DNA of 64,000 bases from a virus. The position numbers and the translations under genes are program-made. Below, piece after piece: positions 1 to 6,744 of the stretch (position 1 is its first letter; the number at the start of each line of letters is the position of its first letter). The stretch covers positions 1 to 64,000 of the IMG/VR virus record IMGVR_UViG_3300007512_002205. One strand, 5' to 3'. The notes beneath the pieces were generated by a model, which saw only the letters and a program-made list of their open reading frames with translations, searched no databases and was not told the origin of the DNA.

Positions 1-393
1 GATGTTACCATCTGTCCATATTATATGGATCTCTATACCCTTTTTTCTTGCCCTTCGTACCGTTGCCCAGGTGCCACTTCGCAAAGTTTCTGGATGGGAT
101 GGGATTGCGATCAGCATTTCGCTTCTGTTAACGATGTTTTGATCCCTAACAAGATAATCATATCTCTTTTCTTTTTGATCTCCCTTGCAGAAGGCTCTAT
201 ATTTTCCATTAGTTGGGGGATGAATGTGCGTCTTTATCCCAAACCTCACTGCAATATCATGAGCCATTCGATCTGCGCCAAGACAATCACCGTGGTGAAT
301 CCAATCGGGGCAAACCTCTTTCAGCTTTTCTTTGAGAACCTGTTGTTGTTTTTCTGTTGGTTCTTTTCTACTTCCTGTTATTCCAATATTCAT
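1..393 (-). CDS. SLOG/DprA-like Rossmann-fold protein, 3' end outside window
   Basis: The visible 131 residues have the layout of the SLOG superfamily (DprA/YpsA-like nucleotide or ligand-binding Rossmann folds): ITGSRKEPT at residues 5-13, HGDCLGAD at 34-41, HPP at 58-60, LVRDQNIVNRSEMLIAIP at 81-98 and RSGTWATVRRARKKG near 105-119. Phage members are uncharacterised; the family includes nucleotide hydrolases and sensors of nucleotide-derived ligands. The ATG at 393 overlaps the TGA of the MazG-like gene by four bases, and GGTGA lies just upstream. An in-frame ATG at 405 is an alternative start. The 3' end is cut by the window edge, so full length is unknown. The family call rests on motifs; substrate is not inferable. 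Confidence 0.75.
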   Translation of the reverse strand, partial: MNIGITGSRKEPTEKQQQVLKEKLKEVCPDWIHHGDCLGADRMAHDIAVRFGIKTHIHPPTNGKYRAFCKGDQKEKRYDYLVRDQNIVNRSEMLIAIPSHPETLRSGTWATVRRARKKGIEIHIIWTDGNI

Positions 394-674
394 TCTTTCA
401 CCCATACAGCTTTTTTATTAAAGCCGCCCCTACTTAATTTCTTTTTATGCGCCTCAAAAATAACATCTGACAAAAACATATTGTGCGCTCTTATCATTGC
501 CATAAAAACTTCATATATATCAGCGGCTTCCTCAAGACAAGGATTCTCTTCAAACTCTTGAACTTCTTCCTTCACTTTGTCGATGAGTCGCTGTCTAAAC
601 TCTGCATCGTCCGCAGTATGATACTGTCCCCCTGGGAATAAGTCTGGTATTTTATCTCTTACAAGCTTAGTCAT
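390..674 (-). CDS. MazG/PRA-PH-like nucleotide pyrophosphohydrolase
   Basis: The 94-residue protein begins MTKLVRDKIPDLF, the usual opening of small all-alpha NTP pyrophosphohydrolases annotated as phosphoribosyl-ATP pyrophosphohydrolase-like. It continues with VKEEVQEFEE (about 34-43) and CLEEAADIYEVFMAMIRAH (about 46-64), which supply the acidic EExxE plus ExxD residues that bind magnesium in the MazG fold. The family hydrolyses NTPs or dNTPs to the monophosphate and pyrophosphate. In phages such enzymes are proposed to clean nucleotide pools or lower alarmones; which applies here is unknown. AGGAGG lies upstream of the ATG. It overlaps the SLOG gene by four bases, suggesting translational coupling. 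Confidence 0.8.
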   Translation of the reverse strand: MTKLVRDKIPDLFPGGQYHTADDAEFRQRLIDKVKEEVQEFEENPCLEEAADIYEVFMAMIRAHNMFLSDVIFEAHKKKLSRGGFNKKAVWVKE

Positions 675-786
675 TCAACCACCCTCCTGCCGGCCTTCTA
701 TCTTCAGCCCAGCAATATGTACGATACGCAGCTCTCCATATCAATGTCATTGCCGTTCTATAAACGTATGTTTTTTTAAGATTCAT
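667..786 (-). CDS. Small ORF, 39 residues
   Basis: This short ORF fills the only gap between its neighbours. The ATG overlaps the TGA of the upstream cysteine-rich secreted protein gene (ATGA), GGAGA sits about six bases upstream, and the stop lies inside the start of the MazG-like gene. The product (begins MNLKKTYVYRTAMTLIWR) is basic and aromatic, with Trp and Tyr clusters and no recognised domain. Evidence is position, coupling and ribosome binding site only, so it could be a leader that couples translation of the downstream gene rather than a functional protein. Confidence 0.45.
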   Translation of the reverse strand: MNLKKTYVYRTAMTLIWRAAYRTYCWAEDRRPAGGWLND

Positions 787-965
787 TTTTTATCTCCACA
801 TTTGCAAGTCATACTATACGTCCCGTCATAACACTTGAACTTCCCAAAAGAGCAGCCAACGATACCACCATGATGTGAACAACAGCCCTTCGCAGAGGCA
901 ACAGGTGCCGATGAACAAGAGAACAACAACAGTGCCGCAAATATAATCAATTTTTTAATACTCAT
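783..965 (-). CDS. Small cysteine-rich secreted or lipoprotein (GCCSHHGG motif)
   Basis: The product is 60 residues. Residues 1-25 form a signal peptide (MSIKK, then a hydrophobic stretch, then LLFSCSS, which could be a lipobox with Cys17, or SPI cleavage after VASA). The mature part carries GCCSHHGGIVGC and CYDGTYSMTCKCGD. This Cys/His pattern recurs in small exported bacterial proteins and as a C-terminal module on exported enzymes; function is unknown, and metal binding or disulfides are plausible. The ATG at 965 is chosen over a longer upstream start because the signal peptide starts there and AAGGA lies upstream. It overlaps the preceding gene by 11 bases. Confidence 0.65.
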   Translation of the reverse strand: MSIKKLIIFAALLLFSCSSAPVASAKGCCSHHGGIVGCSFGKFKCYDGTYSMTCKCGDKK

Positions 966-1308
966 TTGCAATATCCTTTTCGCAATCCTTACAAAGCGAA
1001 GCTGTTGGTGTCGGAACAGACATACAAACAGGGCAACTGCCAAAGTACATTGGATCGACTTTAAACTCGTCGCCGACAGAACTAAACTCCAACCTTCTTA
1101 CACCTCTCAGTTTTATTTTAAACGCGCTTTCGCGTTCAAGCACATCTACAACACCTTGAAGTCTTTTGACCTCTTTTTTGAGTCTTTCAATTTCAGACAC
1201 AGCATCATCACAAACAACCGCTGTCCATATCTTCTCTTTCTTGGAAAAATACCGTTGTTGTCTGGCAACCGCTTTGAGGTCCACAATGATATCCTTCTTG
1301 TCACTCAT
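955..1308 (-). CDS. Coiled-coil protein with C-terminal CxxC pairs
   Basis: The 117-residue product has a predicted coiled coil in the middle (VSEIERLKKEVKRLQG then VDVLERES) and a C-terminal segment with CPVC and CKDC separated by about 14 residues, a possible zinc-binding knuckle. No family is recognised. The ATG at 1308 follows GGGGGTG and overlaps the end of the upstream membrane protein gene by eight bases; a longer reading from 1362 would run over that gene and is rejected. It belongs to a run of small accessory genes downstream of the helicase. Confidence 0.6.
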   Translation of the reverse strand: MSDKKDIIVDLKAVARQQRYFSKKEKIWTAVVCDDAVSEIERLKKEVKRLQGVVDVLERESAFKIKLRGVRRLEFSSVGDEFKVDPMYFGSCPVCMSVPTPTASLCKDCEKDIANEY

Positions 1309-1528
1309 TTTCACCCCCCAACCAATCTTTTGGATGCCAGACGCCATCCTTAAAACAAACACAGTGCTTTACTTCGCTGAAGTTTATCTTAGTGTGGGGA
1401 TCTGGCATACATATTTCTGCACACTTAACGGACCAATCCGCATCTCTTTTTATGAGGAACCCGCTTCCAATAAGTATCGCACTAATAAACAGCACAAGAA
1501 ACACTGGCACAACATAATCACTCTTCAT
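1301..1528 (-). CDS. Small single-pass membrane protein
   Basis: The 75-residue protein has one hydrophobic segment near residues 7-27 followed by a Lys/Arg pair and a polar tail with four cysteines (VKCAEIC, HCVC). It is probably an inner-membrane protein with its Cys-rich tail outside, by the positive-inside rule, but topology is inferred. The ATG at 1528 is chosen because GGAGGTGAT is placed ideally upstream; the helicase stop lies just inside the gene, overlapping 11 bases. No function is assigned. Confidence 0.55.
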   Translation of the reverse strand: MKSDYVVPVFLVLFISAILIGSGFLIKRDADWSVKCAEICMPDPHTKINFSEVKHCVCFKDGVWHPKDWLGGENE

Positions 1529-2903
1529 CCTTATCACCTCCATTCTTTTTGAAATCTTTATATAATTCTTTGATACGATTCTTTTGTTTCTTCAAAGCAT
1601 TCTCTTTTATGTCTTCAACTGTTTCACCTGTTGGTTCAAGAACCTCAATCCTAATTGAGGCTGTGTCCATGAAAACAGGATACACCAAGCCATCAGGACC
1701 GTTACGATTTTTCGCAATGAAAACACGACCACCATTGGCGTTCTTATCTTCAATTGTTCTCGACAGTGTGAGAATAAGATCGGCAACATAACACTTGCTA
1801 AATGCTTCTGCAATGCTTTCCATTGTAATAACTTCAGCATTGAGGCCGGATCTGTTTGTCTGTGAAGCCGTCCACACAGGGCACTCAAGTTCCTGTGCGA
1901 TGCCTCTCAAATCCTCATAGATTGTCTCAAGTTCCATGCGTTTTTCACGGTACACCTTGATCGGTCTTAACAGATCGCCATAATCAACAATGACAAGATC
2001 AACATCGTGGTTGATATTCTTGAGTTTTTCAAGATGATTTCTCAACGTTGCTGTTGTCGCCTTCTTTGTTGGATATTCCTTGATAATAAGCTTGTCTTTG
2101 TACTTCTTAACTTCATCGAACACATCTTCTTTAAATGTAAACAAATCTTTCAAAGAATAGTTTGTCAAACACGCATCGTAACGTGTTCCGATAACAGTTT
2201 CACTGAGTTCCATTGTATAATGAACAATGGATTTGCCCGCCTTCAATGCAGCGGCACCAAGATGAACAAGGGCCATAGATTTACCTGCTCCTGTTGGAGC
2301 AATGACAACGCCAAGTTCTCCCTTGCCATGACCACCCTTTGTCAGCTTATCAACAAGATCCCAGCCTGTTGTGATGGGGTTTCTCGACTTCATCATATAT
2401 CTCTGCTCAAAGTCTTTGATGTAATCATAGCCTATATCGTTGTTCATGCCGAGTTTGAGTGCTTCCCCGATGAGGGAACTGATTTCATCAAACGAAGCCT
2501 TCTGAAGCAATTGTGCGGACTTTATGAGGGCAGTCTTGAGCTTCTGCTTCTTGCAAAAGTCAAGCGCCGTCTCTTTGATGAACATTTCATCTTCAATCGC
2601 CTTGTTCGCAAGGCATCTCGCAAAATATTCACGCACCATTTTTTGTGTTGCTTCGTTTTCATCGTCAAGATCTGCACGCAACATCGTGATCATTGCTGAA
2701 TCTGACGGGTGTGTGCTATATTTGTCTTTATAATCGAGCAGTTTCAAAACAAAAACTTGCAGATGTTTCAGTTCAAGAAAGTTAACATCAAGAACCTCTC
2801 GAAATTGATCGCAAAAAGGGCGATCCTGATACATAATGTGAACAAGCTTCTCTTGAAAGAGCTTTCCAAAACGTGAAAAATCAACCTTTTGGTCGAAGTC
2901 CAT
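1518..2903 (-). CDS. DnaB-like replicative helicase (T4 gp41-type)
   Basis: The 461-residue product is a hexameric SF4 helicase of the DnaB/gp41 type, expected to unwind the fork 5' to 3' using NTP and to recruit primase. Residues 1-150 form a helical N-terminal domain; the RecA-like core starts near 175. Walker A is APTGAGKS at 202-209, Walker B is LVIVDYGDLL at 303-312, and TASQTNRSG at 345-353 matches DnaB motif 4. Length fits the family. A consensus sigma70 promoter lies directly upstream, and GGAGG precedes the ATG, so it is probably transcribed early. The primase partner is encoded at 47061-48020. Confidence 0.92.
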   Translation of the reverse strand: MDFDQKVDFSRFGKLFQEKLVHIMYQDRPFCDQFREVLDVNFLELKHLQVFVLKLLDYKDKYSTHPSDSAMITMLRADLDDENEATQKMVREYFARCLANKAIEDEMFIKETALDFCKKQKLKTALIKSAQLLQKASFDEISSLIGEALKLGMNNDIGYDYIKDFEQRYMMKSRNPITTGWDLVDKLTKGGHGKGELGVVIAPTGAGKSMALVHLGAAALKAGKSIVHYTMELSETVIGTRYDACLTNYSLKDLFTFKEDVFDEVKKYKDKLIIKEYPTKKATTATLRNHLEKLKNINHDVDLVIVDYGDLLRPIKVYREKRMELETIYEDLRGIAQELECPVWTASQTNRSGLNAEVITMESIAEAFSKCYVADLILTLSRTIEDKNANGGRVFIAKNRNGPDGLVYPVFMDTASIRIEVLEPTGETVEDIKENALKKQKNRIKELYKDFKKNGGDKDEE

Positions 2904-2926
2904 TATCTCCCTCCTGTGTGTTGGAT

Positions 2927-2955
2927 ATTATACTGAATCTGAGTGTTCTAGTCAA
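2927..2955 (-). promoter_or_regulatory. sigma70 promoter for the helicase gene
   Basis: On the minus strand TTGACT (2955-2950) and TATAAT (2932-2927) are separated by exactly 17 bases. The -35 box overlaps the stop codon of the exonuclease gene. The likely transcription start is about 15 bases before the helicase ribosome binding site. Recognition by host RNA polymerase is inferred from consensus. Confidence 0.85.
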
Positions 2956-3926
2956 GACGATCTGAATGGTGTCTTGTTGTATGAAATGTTTTGCAAATTT
3001 GCGAACATGCCTGTCCAGTTGTACTGGGCGATCCCGTCAAGGATCATCATTTTTGTAATTTGTGTCTTGTTAAGATCGAACGGATACTTTGACAGCAAAT
3101 TTCTGATTTTCATTCTCACCCCACCAGATACAAGAGGTGAATATAACTGCACAATCTTATAGTTCTCTTTGATTTTCTCTTCCTGTTCAACAATCTTATC
3201 AAAGAGTTTCAGCTTGCCTTCATAGTCCTTGCAAAACTGAACAATGTCTGTGATTGTCTTTGTGTCCTCTTCGATGAAGAGGGGGATCTTCTTTGCAAGG
3301 GTTGTGAACCCTGCCCCACGGATACCCTCAACATTATCGCTCTTATCGCCAACAATCGCCTTTGCCAATGCAAAGTTTGTTGGGTGAATTTTAAAATCTT
3401 CAACAAGAGTTTTTCTTGAGACAAACTTCTTTTGAATAGGGCGGTAAATGATTGTCTCTTCATCGGCCAACTGGAAAAAATCTTTGTCGCTTGACACAAT
3501 AACTTTTTCCCATCCGGGATACTCTTTTATAACAGATGCAATGATATCATCAGCTTCGATACCATCAAAGATGAACTGTGTCAGTGGCATGTTACTCAGG
3601 TATTCAATAAGGTGTGTCTGCTGCCACAGTTTGTTTTCATCTTCCTGTTCAGGTGTTAGCTGGACTTCTCTTCTGTTAAACCGCATTGGTTTGCGGCCCT
3701 CTTTATAACCACTGCTCATTGCTCGTCGTTTCTGTGACCCTCCGGGGCCATCCCAACAAACAATAATATGGTCTGGTCGTATCTCTCTTAAAAAGACTTG
3801 CATTGTTTTTAAAAAACCAACAACACCCCCGACAGGTAAGCCGTTGGGGGTGAGTGTGGGATTTACAATAAGTGATCTGTAGTAGCTATTGAGGCCATCT
3901 ATAATCAGTACTCTATTCTTTTTCAT
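2952..3926 (-). CDS. 5'-3' exonuclease / flap endonuclease (T4 RNase H-like)
   Basis: The 324-residue product has the acidic metal-binding residues of the FEN/5'-nuclease family: LIIDGLN (7-13), VCWDG (56-60), arginine/lysine-rich YKEGRK (74-79), EADD (124-127), SSDKDFFQL (145-153) and GDKSDNVEGIRGAG (193-206), the last being the helix-hairpin-helix approach. The role is removal of RNA primers and flaps on the lagging strand, working with SSB, ligase and polymerase encoded nearby. The ATG at 3926 follows AAGGA; an upstream in-frame start near 4040 would overlap the GC-rich cassette and adds no family sequence. It overlaps the preceding small gene by 14 bases. Confidence 0.9.
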   Translation of the reverse strand: MKKNRVLIIDGLNSYYRSLIVNPTLTPNGLPVGGVVGFLKTMQVFLREIRPDHIIVCWDGPGGSQKRRAMSSGYKEGRKPMRFNRREVQLTPEQEDENKLWQQTHLIEYLSNMPLTQFIFDGIEADDIIASVIKEYPGWEKVIVSSDKDFFQLADEETIIYRPIQKKFVSRKTLVEDFKIHPTNFALAKAIVGDKSDNVEGIRGAGFTTLAKKIPLFIEEDTKTITDIVQFCKDYEGKLKLFDKIVEQEEKIKENYKIVQLYSPLVSGGVRMKIRNLLSKYPFDLNKTQITKMMILDGIAQYNWTGMFANLQNISYNKTPFRSS

Positions 3927-4074
3927 TTTGTTCCTTTTGTTTTTCTGGGTCGAGTGTGCGGACGATGGCTTCGTGGGCTGCGTCCATGAGATTCTCGCAC
4001 CGTGCTGCGGAGCATTTGGTTGGCTCCAAGAGTCGCTCAACGATGTCCATCTGCTCGATCTCAGTCGGTTTCAT
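3913..4074 (-). CDS. Small acidic protein in GC-rich cassette
   Basis: The 53-residue product starts MKPTEIEQMDIVERLLEPT and is mostly helical and charged, with two cysteines (KCSAARC). No family is recognised. The ATG at 4074 is preferred because the longer reading from 4119 overlaps the zinc-ribbon gene more deeply. The 5' part is GC-rich like the cassette upstream, while its 3' end drops to the AT-rich phage composition, so one cassette boundary lies within or just after this gene. Confidence 0.5.
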   Translation of the reverse strand: MKPTEIEQMDIVERLLEPTKCSAARCENLMDAAHEAIVRTLDPEKQKEQNEKE

Positions 4075-4297
4075 CTCGGGCCTCCCGTGGCGGGTATGGG
4101 ATGGACGCCAGCGGCGCATCGTAGTTGCAATCAGCGTTGCAGCAGTAGACCGACAAGGCGGCGGGTGCGTAGTACAGCGTGCGGTTTCGATAGGGGTATT
4201 TCAGCTTGCTGCCGTCTGCCTCGATGGCATTGCTGGTCATCATGGCCGAGACGACAGGACCACCGCAGCGCGGGCATCGTGGGTGCTCACCCATCAC
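4061..4297 (-). CDS. Zinc-ribbon protein in GC-rich cassette
   Basis: The 78-residue protein has two Cys pairs that would form a zinc ribbon: CPRCGG near residues 8-13 and YCCNADCNY near 51-59. The region between them is polar with several tyrosines. Two adjacent ATGs (4297 and 4294) are possible starts; the second overlaps the stop of the upstream Imm5-like gene. The codon use is GC-rich, unlike the replication genes around it. Specific function is unknown; a short DNA- or protein-binding adaptor is only a guess. Confidence 0.55.
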   Translation of the reverse strand: MMGEHPRCPRCGGPVVSAMMTSNAIEADGSKLKYPYRNRTLYYAPAALSVYCCNADCNYDAPLASIPYPPREARDETD

Positions 4298-4779
4298 TCA
4301 CCTCCCAGCGCAGGCGGGTCGGGAAAATGCCGGCGCACGATGTCGGCGCACTGGGCGTGCGTCTCTGCGCGGGCGGCGGCGGCGGCATCGGCGGCATAGG
4401 CGGCGGCATAGGCGGCATCGGCGGCGGCATAGGCGGCATCGGCGGCGGCATAGGCGGCGGCATAGGCTGCCCGCACATCCCGCAGTGACACCCCGTCGTC
4501 ACCGCGAGCCCACGCCCTGGCAGTCTCGATCGCTCGCCTCGGTCGTTCCTCACCCTCCGGTACATGCACCAGCGCCAGCTCCGCGCAGTCGCACGCGGCC
4601 AGCACCAGTGTCCGGTGGTCACCGCCAGAATGACCGAGCAGCCACAGCATCCAGTCGCCGCGCTGGCAGTCGCGCCACGCCCGTGTGGGACTCCGGCGTC
4701 GGCCGAGCCATTCCACGGCAGCGGGACACGGGGTCTGCTGGGCGGTGGTTTCGATCTGACGTGTCAGTTTGCTAGTCAT
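4294..4779 (-). CDS. Imm5-like putative immunity protein with Ala-Tyr-Ala-Asp repeats
   Basis: The 161-residue product follows the pattern of the phage and bacterial Imm5-like proteins: CPAAVEWLG, then CQRGDWMLWLLGH, then TLVLAACDCAELALVHVPEGEERP, AIETARAWARG, an alanine-rich repeat stretch of AAYAA and AADAA blocks, and a closing CADIVRRHFPDP. The family is named from association with polymorphic-toxin immunity genes; its role in phages is not established. The ATG at 4779 has GGAGG six bases upstream and follows the coiled-coil gene with an 8-base overlap. Base composition is much more GC-rich than the phage backbone, pointing to recent acquisition. Confidence 0.75.
   Translation of the reverse strand: MTSKLTRQIETTAQQTPCPAAVEWLGRRRSPTRAWRDCQRGDWMLWLLGHSGGDHRTLVLAACDCAELALVHVPEGEERPRRAIETARAWARGDDGVSLRDVRAAYAAAYAAADAAYAAADAAYAAAYAADAAAAARAETHAQCADIVRRHFPDPPALGGE
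4372..4470 (-). repeat. GCC/GCT-rich short tandem repeats encoding AAYAA/AADAA blocks
   Basis: Imperfect tandem units built from GGCGGCATA and GGCGGCATC (plus-strand view) encode the alanine repeat of the Imm5-like protein. Similar repeats are common in this family, so they probably vary in number by slippage; variation here is not shown. Confidence 0.7.
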
Positions 4780-5017
4780 CTCGGGCCTCCAGCGTGGCGT
4801 CTGCCGCAGTCGGCGGAACGCGACCGCACACATAGCAGGTGCCGTCAGCGTGCAGTTCGCCGCCAAAGTGGCGGCAGGGCTCGTCGTCATTACAGGCGCT
4901 GATAACCTGCTGTCGCCAGCGCCGGTTTGCCGCCTCGATGACGCGCAACTTCGCGATCTCAGCCTGCGCCCGGTCAAGGGCGTCGGCGAGGTTCAACATT
5001 TCAATATCATTCTTCAT
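4772..5017 (-). CDS. Coiled-coil plus Cys/His protein in GC-rich cassette
   Basis: The 81-residue product has an N-terminal helix (MLNLADALDRAQAEIAKLR) predicted as coiled coil and a C-terminal Cys/His cluster: CNDDEPCRHFGG then CYVCGRVPP, plausibly binding one zinc. This arrangement recurs in small phage proteins of unknown function. The ATG overlaps the cyclotransferase stop by four bases (ATGA). Its start lies near the upstream edge of the GC-rich cassette: composition changes sharply near base 5020. Confidence 0.55.
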   Translation of the reverse strand: MKNDIEMLNLADALDRAQAEIAKLRVIEAANRRWRQQVISACNDDEPCRHFGGELHADGTCYVCGRVPPTAADATLEARDD

Positions 5018-5487
5018 TTAAGCCCTCTTTCTTTGGCATATTGTCGCCAGTCACCAGATTCAATTTTAATTCCCATAATCCGATCTCTTGGAACAAGATA
5101 CATCCAAGCTTCCATATTGTTTTCAAGGGGCACCTTGATTCTTTCATAAAAATTTGGATGCCCTTCAAGCTGATCAAGAGAAATCATCGCTTCGATATCG
5201 ACATCGTAAACTTCACCTTTTATTGGAACACCAGACTTGTCTTTGCTTGCTGCTGGGAAGTAACCAAGATCCTTCATAATGAAATTGTCTTTTGTAAAAG
5301 TTTCTTCAACAAATTTTGCTTCTTCATGTTCCATAAGGCCATGGTTTCCCATCCCGCTCATCAAAGAACCATAGACAAAAACAAGATTTTGTCGCTCCAA
5401 GTCCTCATCGTAACCGAGAAGCCATTCTTCATATTCGTCATCGTCCATTTCCTCATAACCGTCGTCCCAAATATAATCCTCACTCAT
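5014..5487 (-). CDS. Gamma-glutamylcyclotransferase-like (AIG2/GGCT fold)
   Basis: The 157-residue protein has an acidic N-terminal extension rich in Asp/Glu/Tyr (about residues 1-34), then the GGCT signature VFVYGSLMSGMGNH near 36-49, which forms the substrate-binding loop, followed by GEVYDVD and LDQLEGHPNFYERI typical of the fold. The family converts gamma-glutamyl peptides to 5-oxoproline or acts on gamma-glutamylamines; the substrate of phage members is unknown. The ATG at 5487 follows AAGGAG. The reading upstream of it in the same frame overlaps a separate small basic gene and is rejected as coding. Confidence 0.8.
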   Translation of the reverse strand: MSEDYIWDDGYEEMDDDEYEEWLLGYDEDLERQNLVFVYGSLMSGMGNHGLMEHEEAKFVEETFTKDNFIMKDLGYFPAASKDKSGVPIKGEVYDVDIEAMISLDQLEGHPNFYERIKVPLENNMEAWMYLVPRDRIMGIKIESGDWRQYAKERGLK

Positions 5488-5509
5488 GGCTTCTCCTTGG
5501 GGTATACAT

Positions 5510-5650
5510 TTATTTGCCTTGTCCCTTATACCTCTTTTTATATAGCTTGCTCTTCTTATTGTGGGCGTATTTGGAAAATTTTCCATTGCCCTGTCTTGTC
5601 TTTTTACTTTTCGTTTCACTCCTCTTTGAAGAGTTTTTCTTGCTGGCCAT
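5510..5650 (-). CDS. Small highly basic protein, 46 residues
   Basis: This unlisted short gene sits between ligase and the cyclotransferase. It starts MASKKNSSKRSETKSKKTRQ and ends KKRYKGQGK, with about 40 percent Lys plus Arg. Its ATG overlaps the ligase TAA by one base (TAATG) and AAGGAGG lies upstream. Short Lys/Arg-rich proteins of this kind occur in other T4-like phages, without known function; nucleic-acid binding is plausible from charge alone. Confidence 0.6.
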   Translation of the reverse strand: MASKKNSSKRSETKSKKTRQGNGKFSKYAHNKKSKLYKKRYKGQGK

Positions 5651-6744
5651 TACTTGTCCTCCTTAATTCGGATTGCTTTGCCAATTGGGAAACGTGGAAT
5701 GTTGTCCTCACTCTTCCCAAAGAATCGCACTGTGAGTTGTTTACCATAAAAACTTTCTGCTGATTTGAGCCAATCTTTTCGTTGTTCCATTGTTCCCTCG
5801 GGAACAACCTGAAATTGTTGGCCATCTATTGTCTCGCATGTCCAAATCACAGCGTCTATCATCTTGCCTTTGCCATTGGTGCTACCAACAATTGTGAATT
5901 CTTCATCATCAAAGTTTTTGAATTTCAACAAGTCTCTGCTTCTATGTCCAAGCTTATATTTGCCATCATCAAGTCTGATGATGAGTCCTTCATAACCCTT
6001 CTTGATATAATAAGCCTGCATATCAAAGACCTCTTCTTCAGAAATCACTGTTCCTGTTTTTATAGGAAAGATATATTCGCAATCATTCAAGGTTTCCTCA
6101 AAGACATCATCGATTGTGTCTTTACGAGCTGACCATGTATCATCCAATTTCTTGAGGTCAACAACATCATAAACATAGAATTTCAATTCAATGCTTTCCG
6201 GCCTGTTCTTTTTTACGAGCCTCATGAAAAGCTGAAACGGCATTCCATGAATATAAAGCTCCCCATCCAATACGATATTTTTTGGAAGACCTTTTTGATC
6301 AAGTTCGCTTGCGATATGAGGAACATTATATGGTTTACCACCACGACTCATAAGAGCAATCTTGCCGTCTTTCCAATATGCAAGGCAACGAACGCCATCA
6401 AGTTTTGGTTGAGTATCAACAGGGTAGGTGAGTTTTTTCTTTTTGGGATCCCACTTATGGGCAAGCATAGGGCTCAGTCTCACTGTTCCTTTCTTTGCAA
6501 CAGACGAAGCGTAGCCTTTATCTTGCTTCTTTTTTGCAATAGACTTTGCTTCAAGTTCTGCCTGTTCTTCAGGCAGTGTCTCGTTGGCCTTTCCAATGTT
6601 TTTGCCAACAGCTTTCTTCTCAGAGATCTGTGTCTTGCCATCGAGCAAACCATGCTCTGTATAAATTGAGTCTTCTTCTGTCCAAATTGACCAGACCCTT
6701 GTCTTTCCTTTTGAATCAGTTTTATAAAGTGTTATCTTATTCAT
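5650..6744 (-). CDS. ATP-dependent DNA ligase with N-terminal WGR-like domain
   Basis: The 364-residue enzyme seals nicks using ATP. Nucleotidyltransferase motifs are complete: motif I QPKLDGVR with adenylated Lys114, MSRGG at 132-136, motif III LDGE at 159-162, IIIa FYVYD at 189-193, IV YEGLIIR at 251-257 and V LLKFKNF at 272-278. A C-terminal OB fold follows, ending with RFFGKSEDNIPRFPIGKAIR. Residues 1-75 resemble a WGR domain (VWSIWTEEDSIYTEHGLLDGK), a nucleic-acid binding module seen on some phage ligases. It probably seals Okazaki fragments after the flap nuclease. It overlaps a small coiled-coil gene by eight bases. Confidence 0.92.
   Translation of the reverse strand: MNKITLYKTDSKGKTRVWSIWTEEDSIYTEHGLLDGKTQISEKKAVGKNIGKANETLPEEQAELEAKSIAKKKQDKGYASSVAKKGTVRLSPMLAHKWDPKKKKLTYPVDTQPKLDGVRCLAYWKDGKIALMSRGGKPYNVPHIASELDQKGLPKNIVLDGELYIHGMPFQLFMRLVKKNRPESIELKFYVYDVVDLKKLDDTWSARKDTIDDVFEETLNDCEYIFPIKTGTVISEEEVFDMQAYYIKKGYEGLIIRLDDGKYKLGHRSRDLLKFKNFDDEEFTIVGSTNGKGKMIDAVIWTCETIDGQQFQVVPEGTMEQRKDWLKSAESFYGKQLTVRFFGKSEDNIPRFPIGKAIRIKEDK

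Noticed and set aside
25-561. Plus-strand open frame at the window start
   Set aside because: It is antisense to the SLOG and MazG-like genes, which have clear family motifs and coupled starts.
4372-4470. Regular repeats considered as a CRISPR-like array
   Set aside because: Units are 9-12 bases without unique spacers and are in frame with an Ala/Tyr/Asp repeat protein.
4206-4775. Long open frames on the plus strand across the GC-rich cassette
   Set aside because: They are antisense to four coupled minus-strand genes and are low-complexity (Gly/Ile or Arg/His repeats) caused by the alanine codon repeats.
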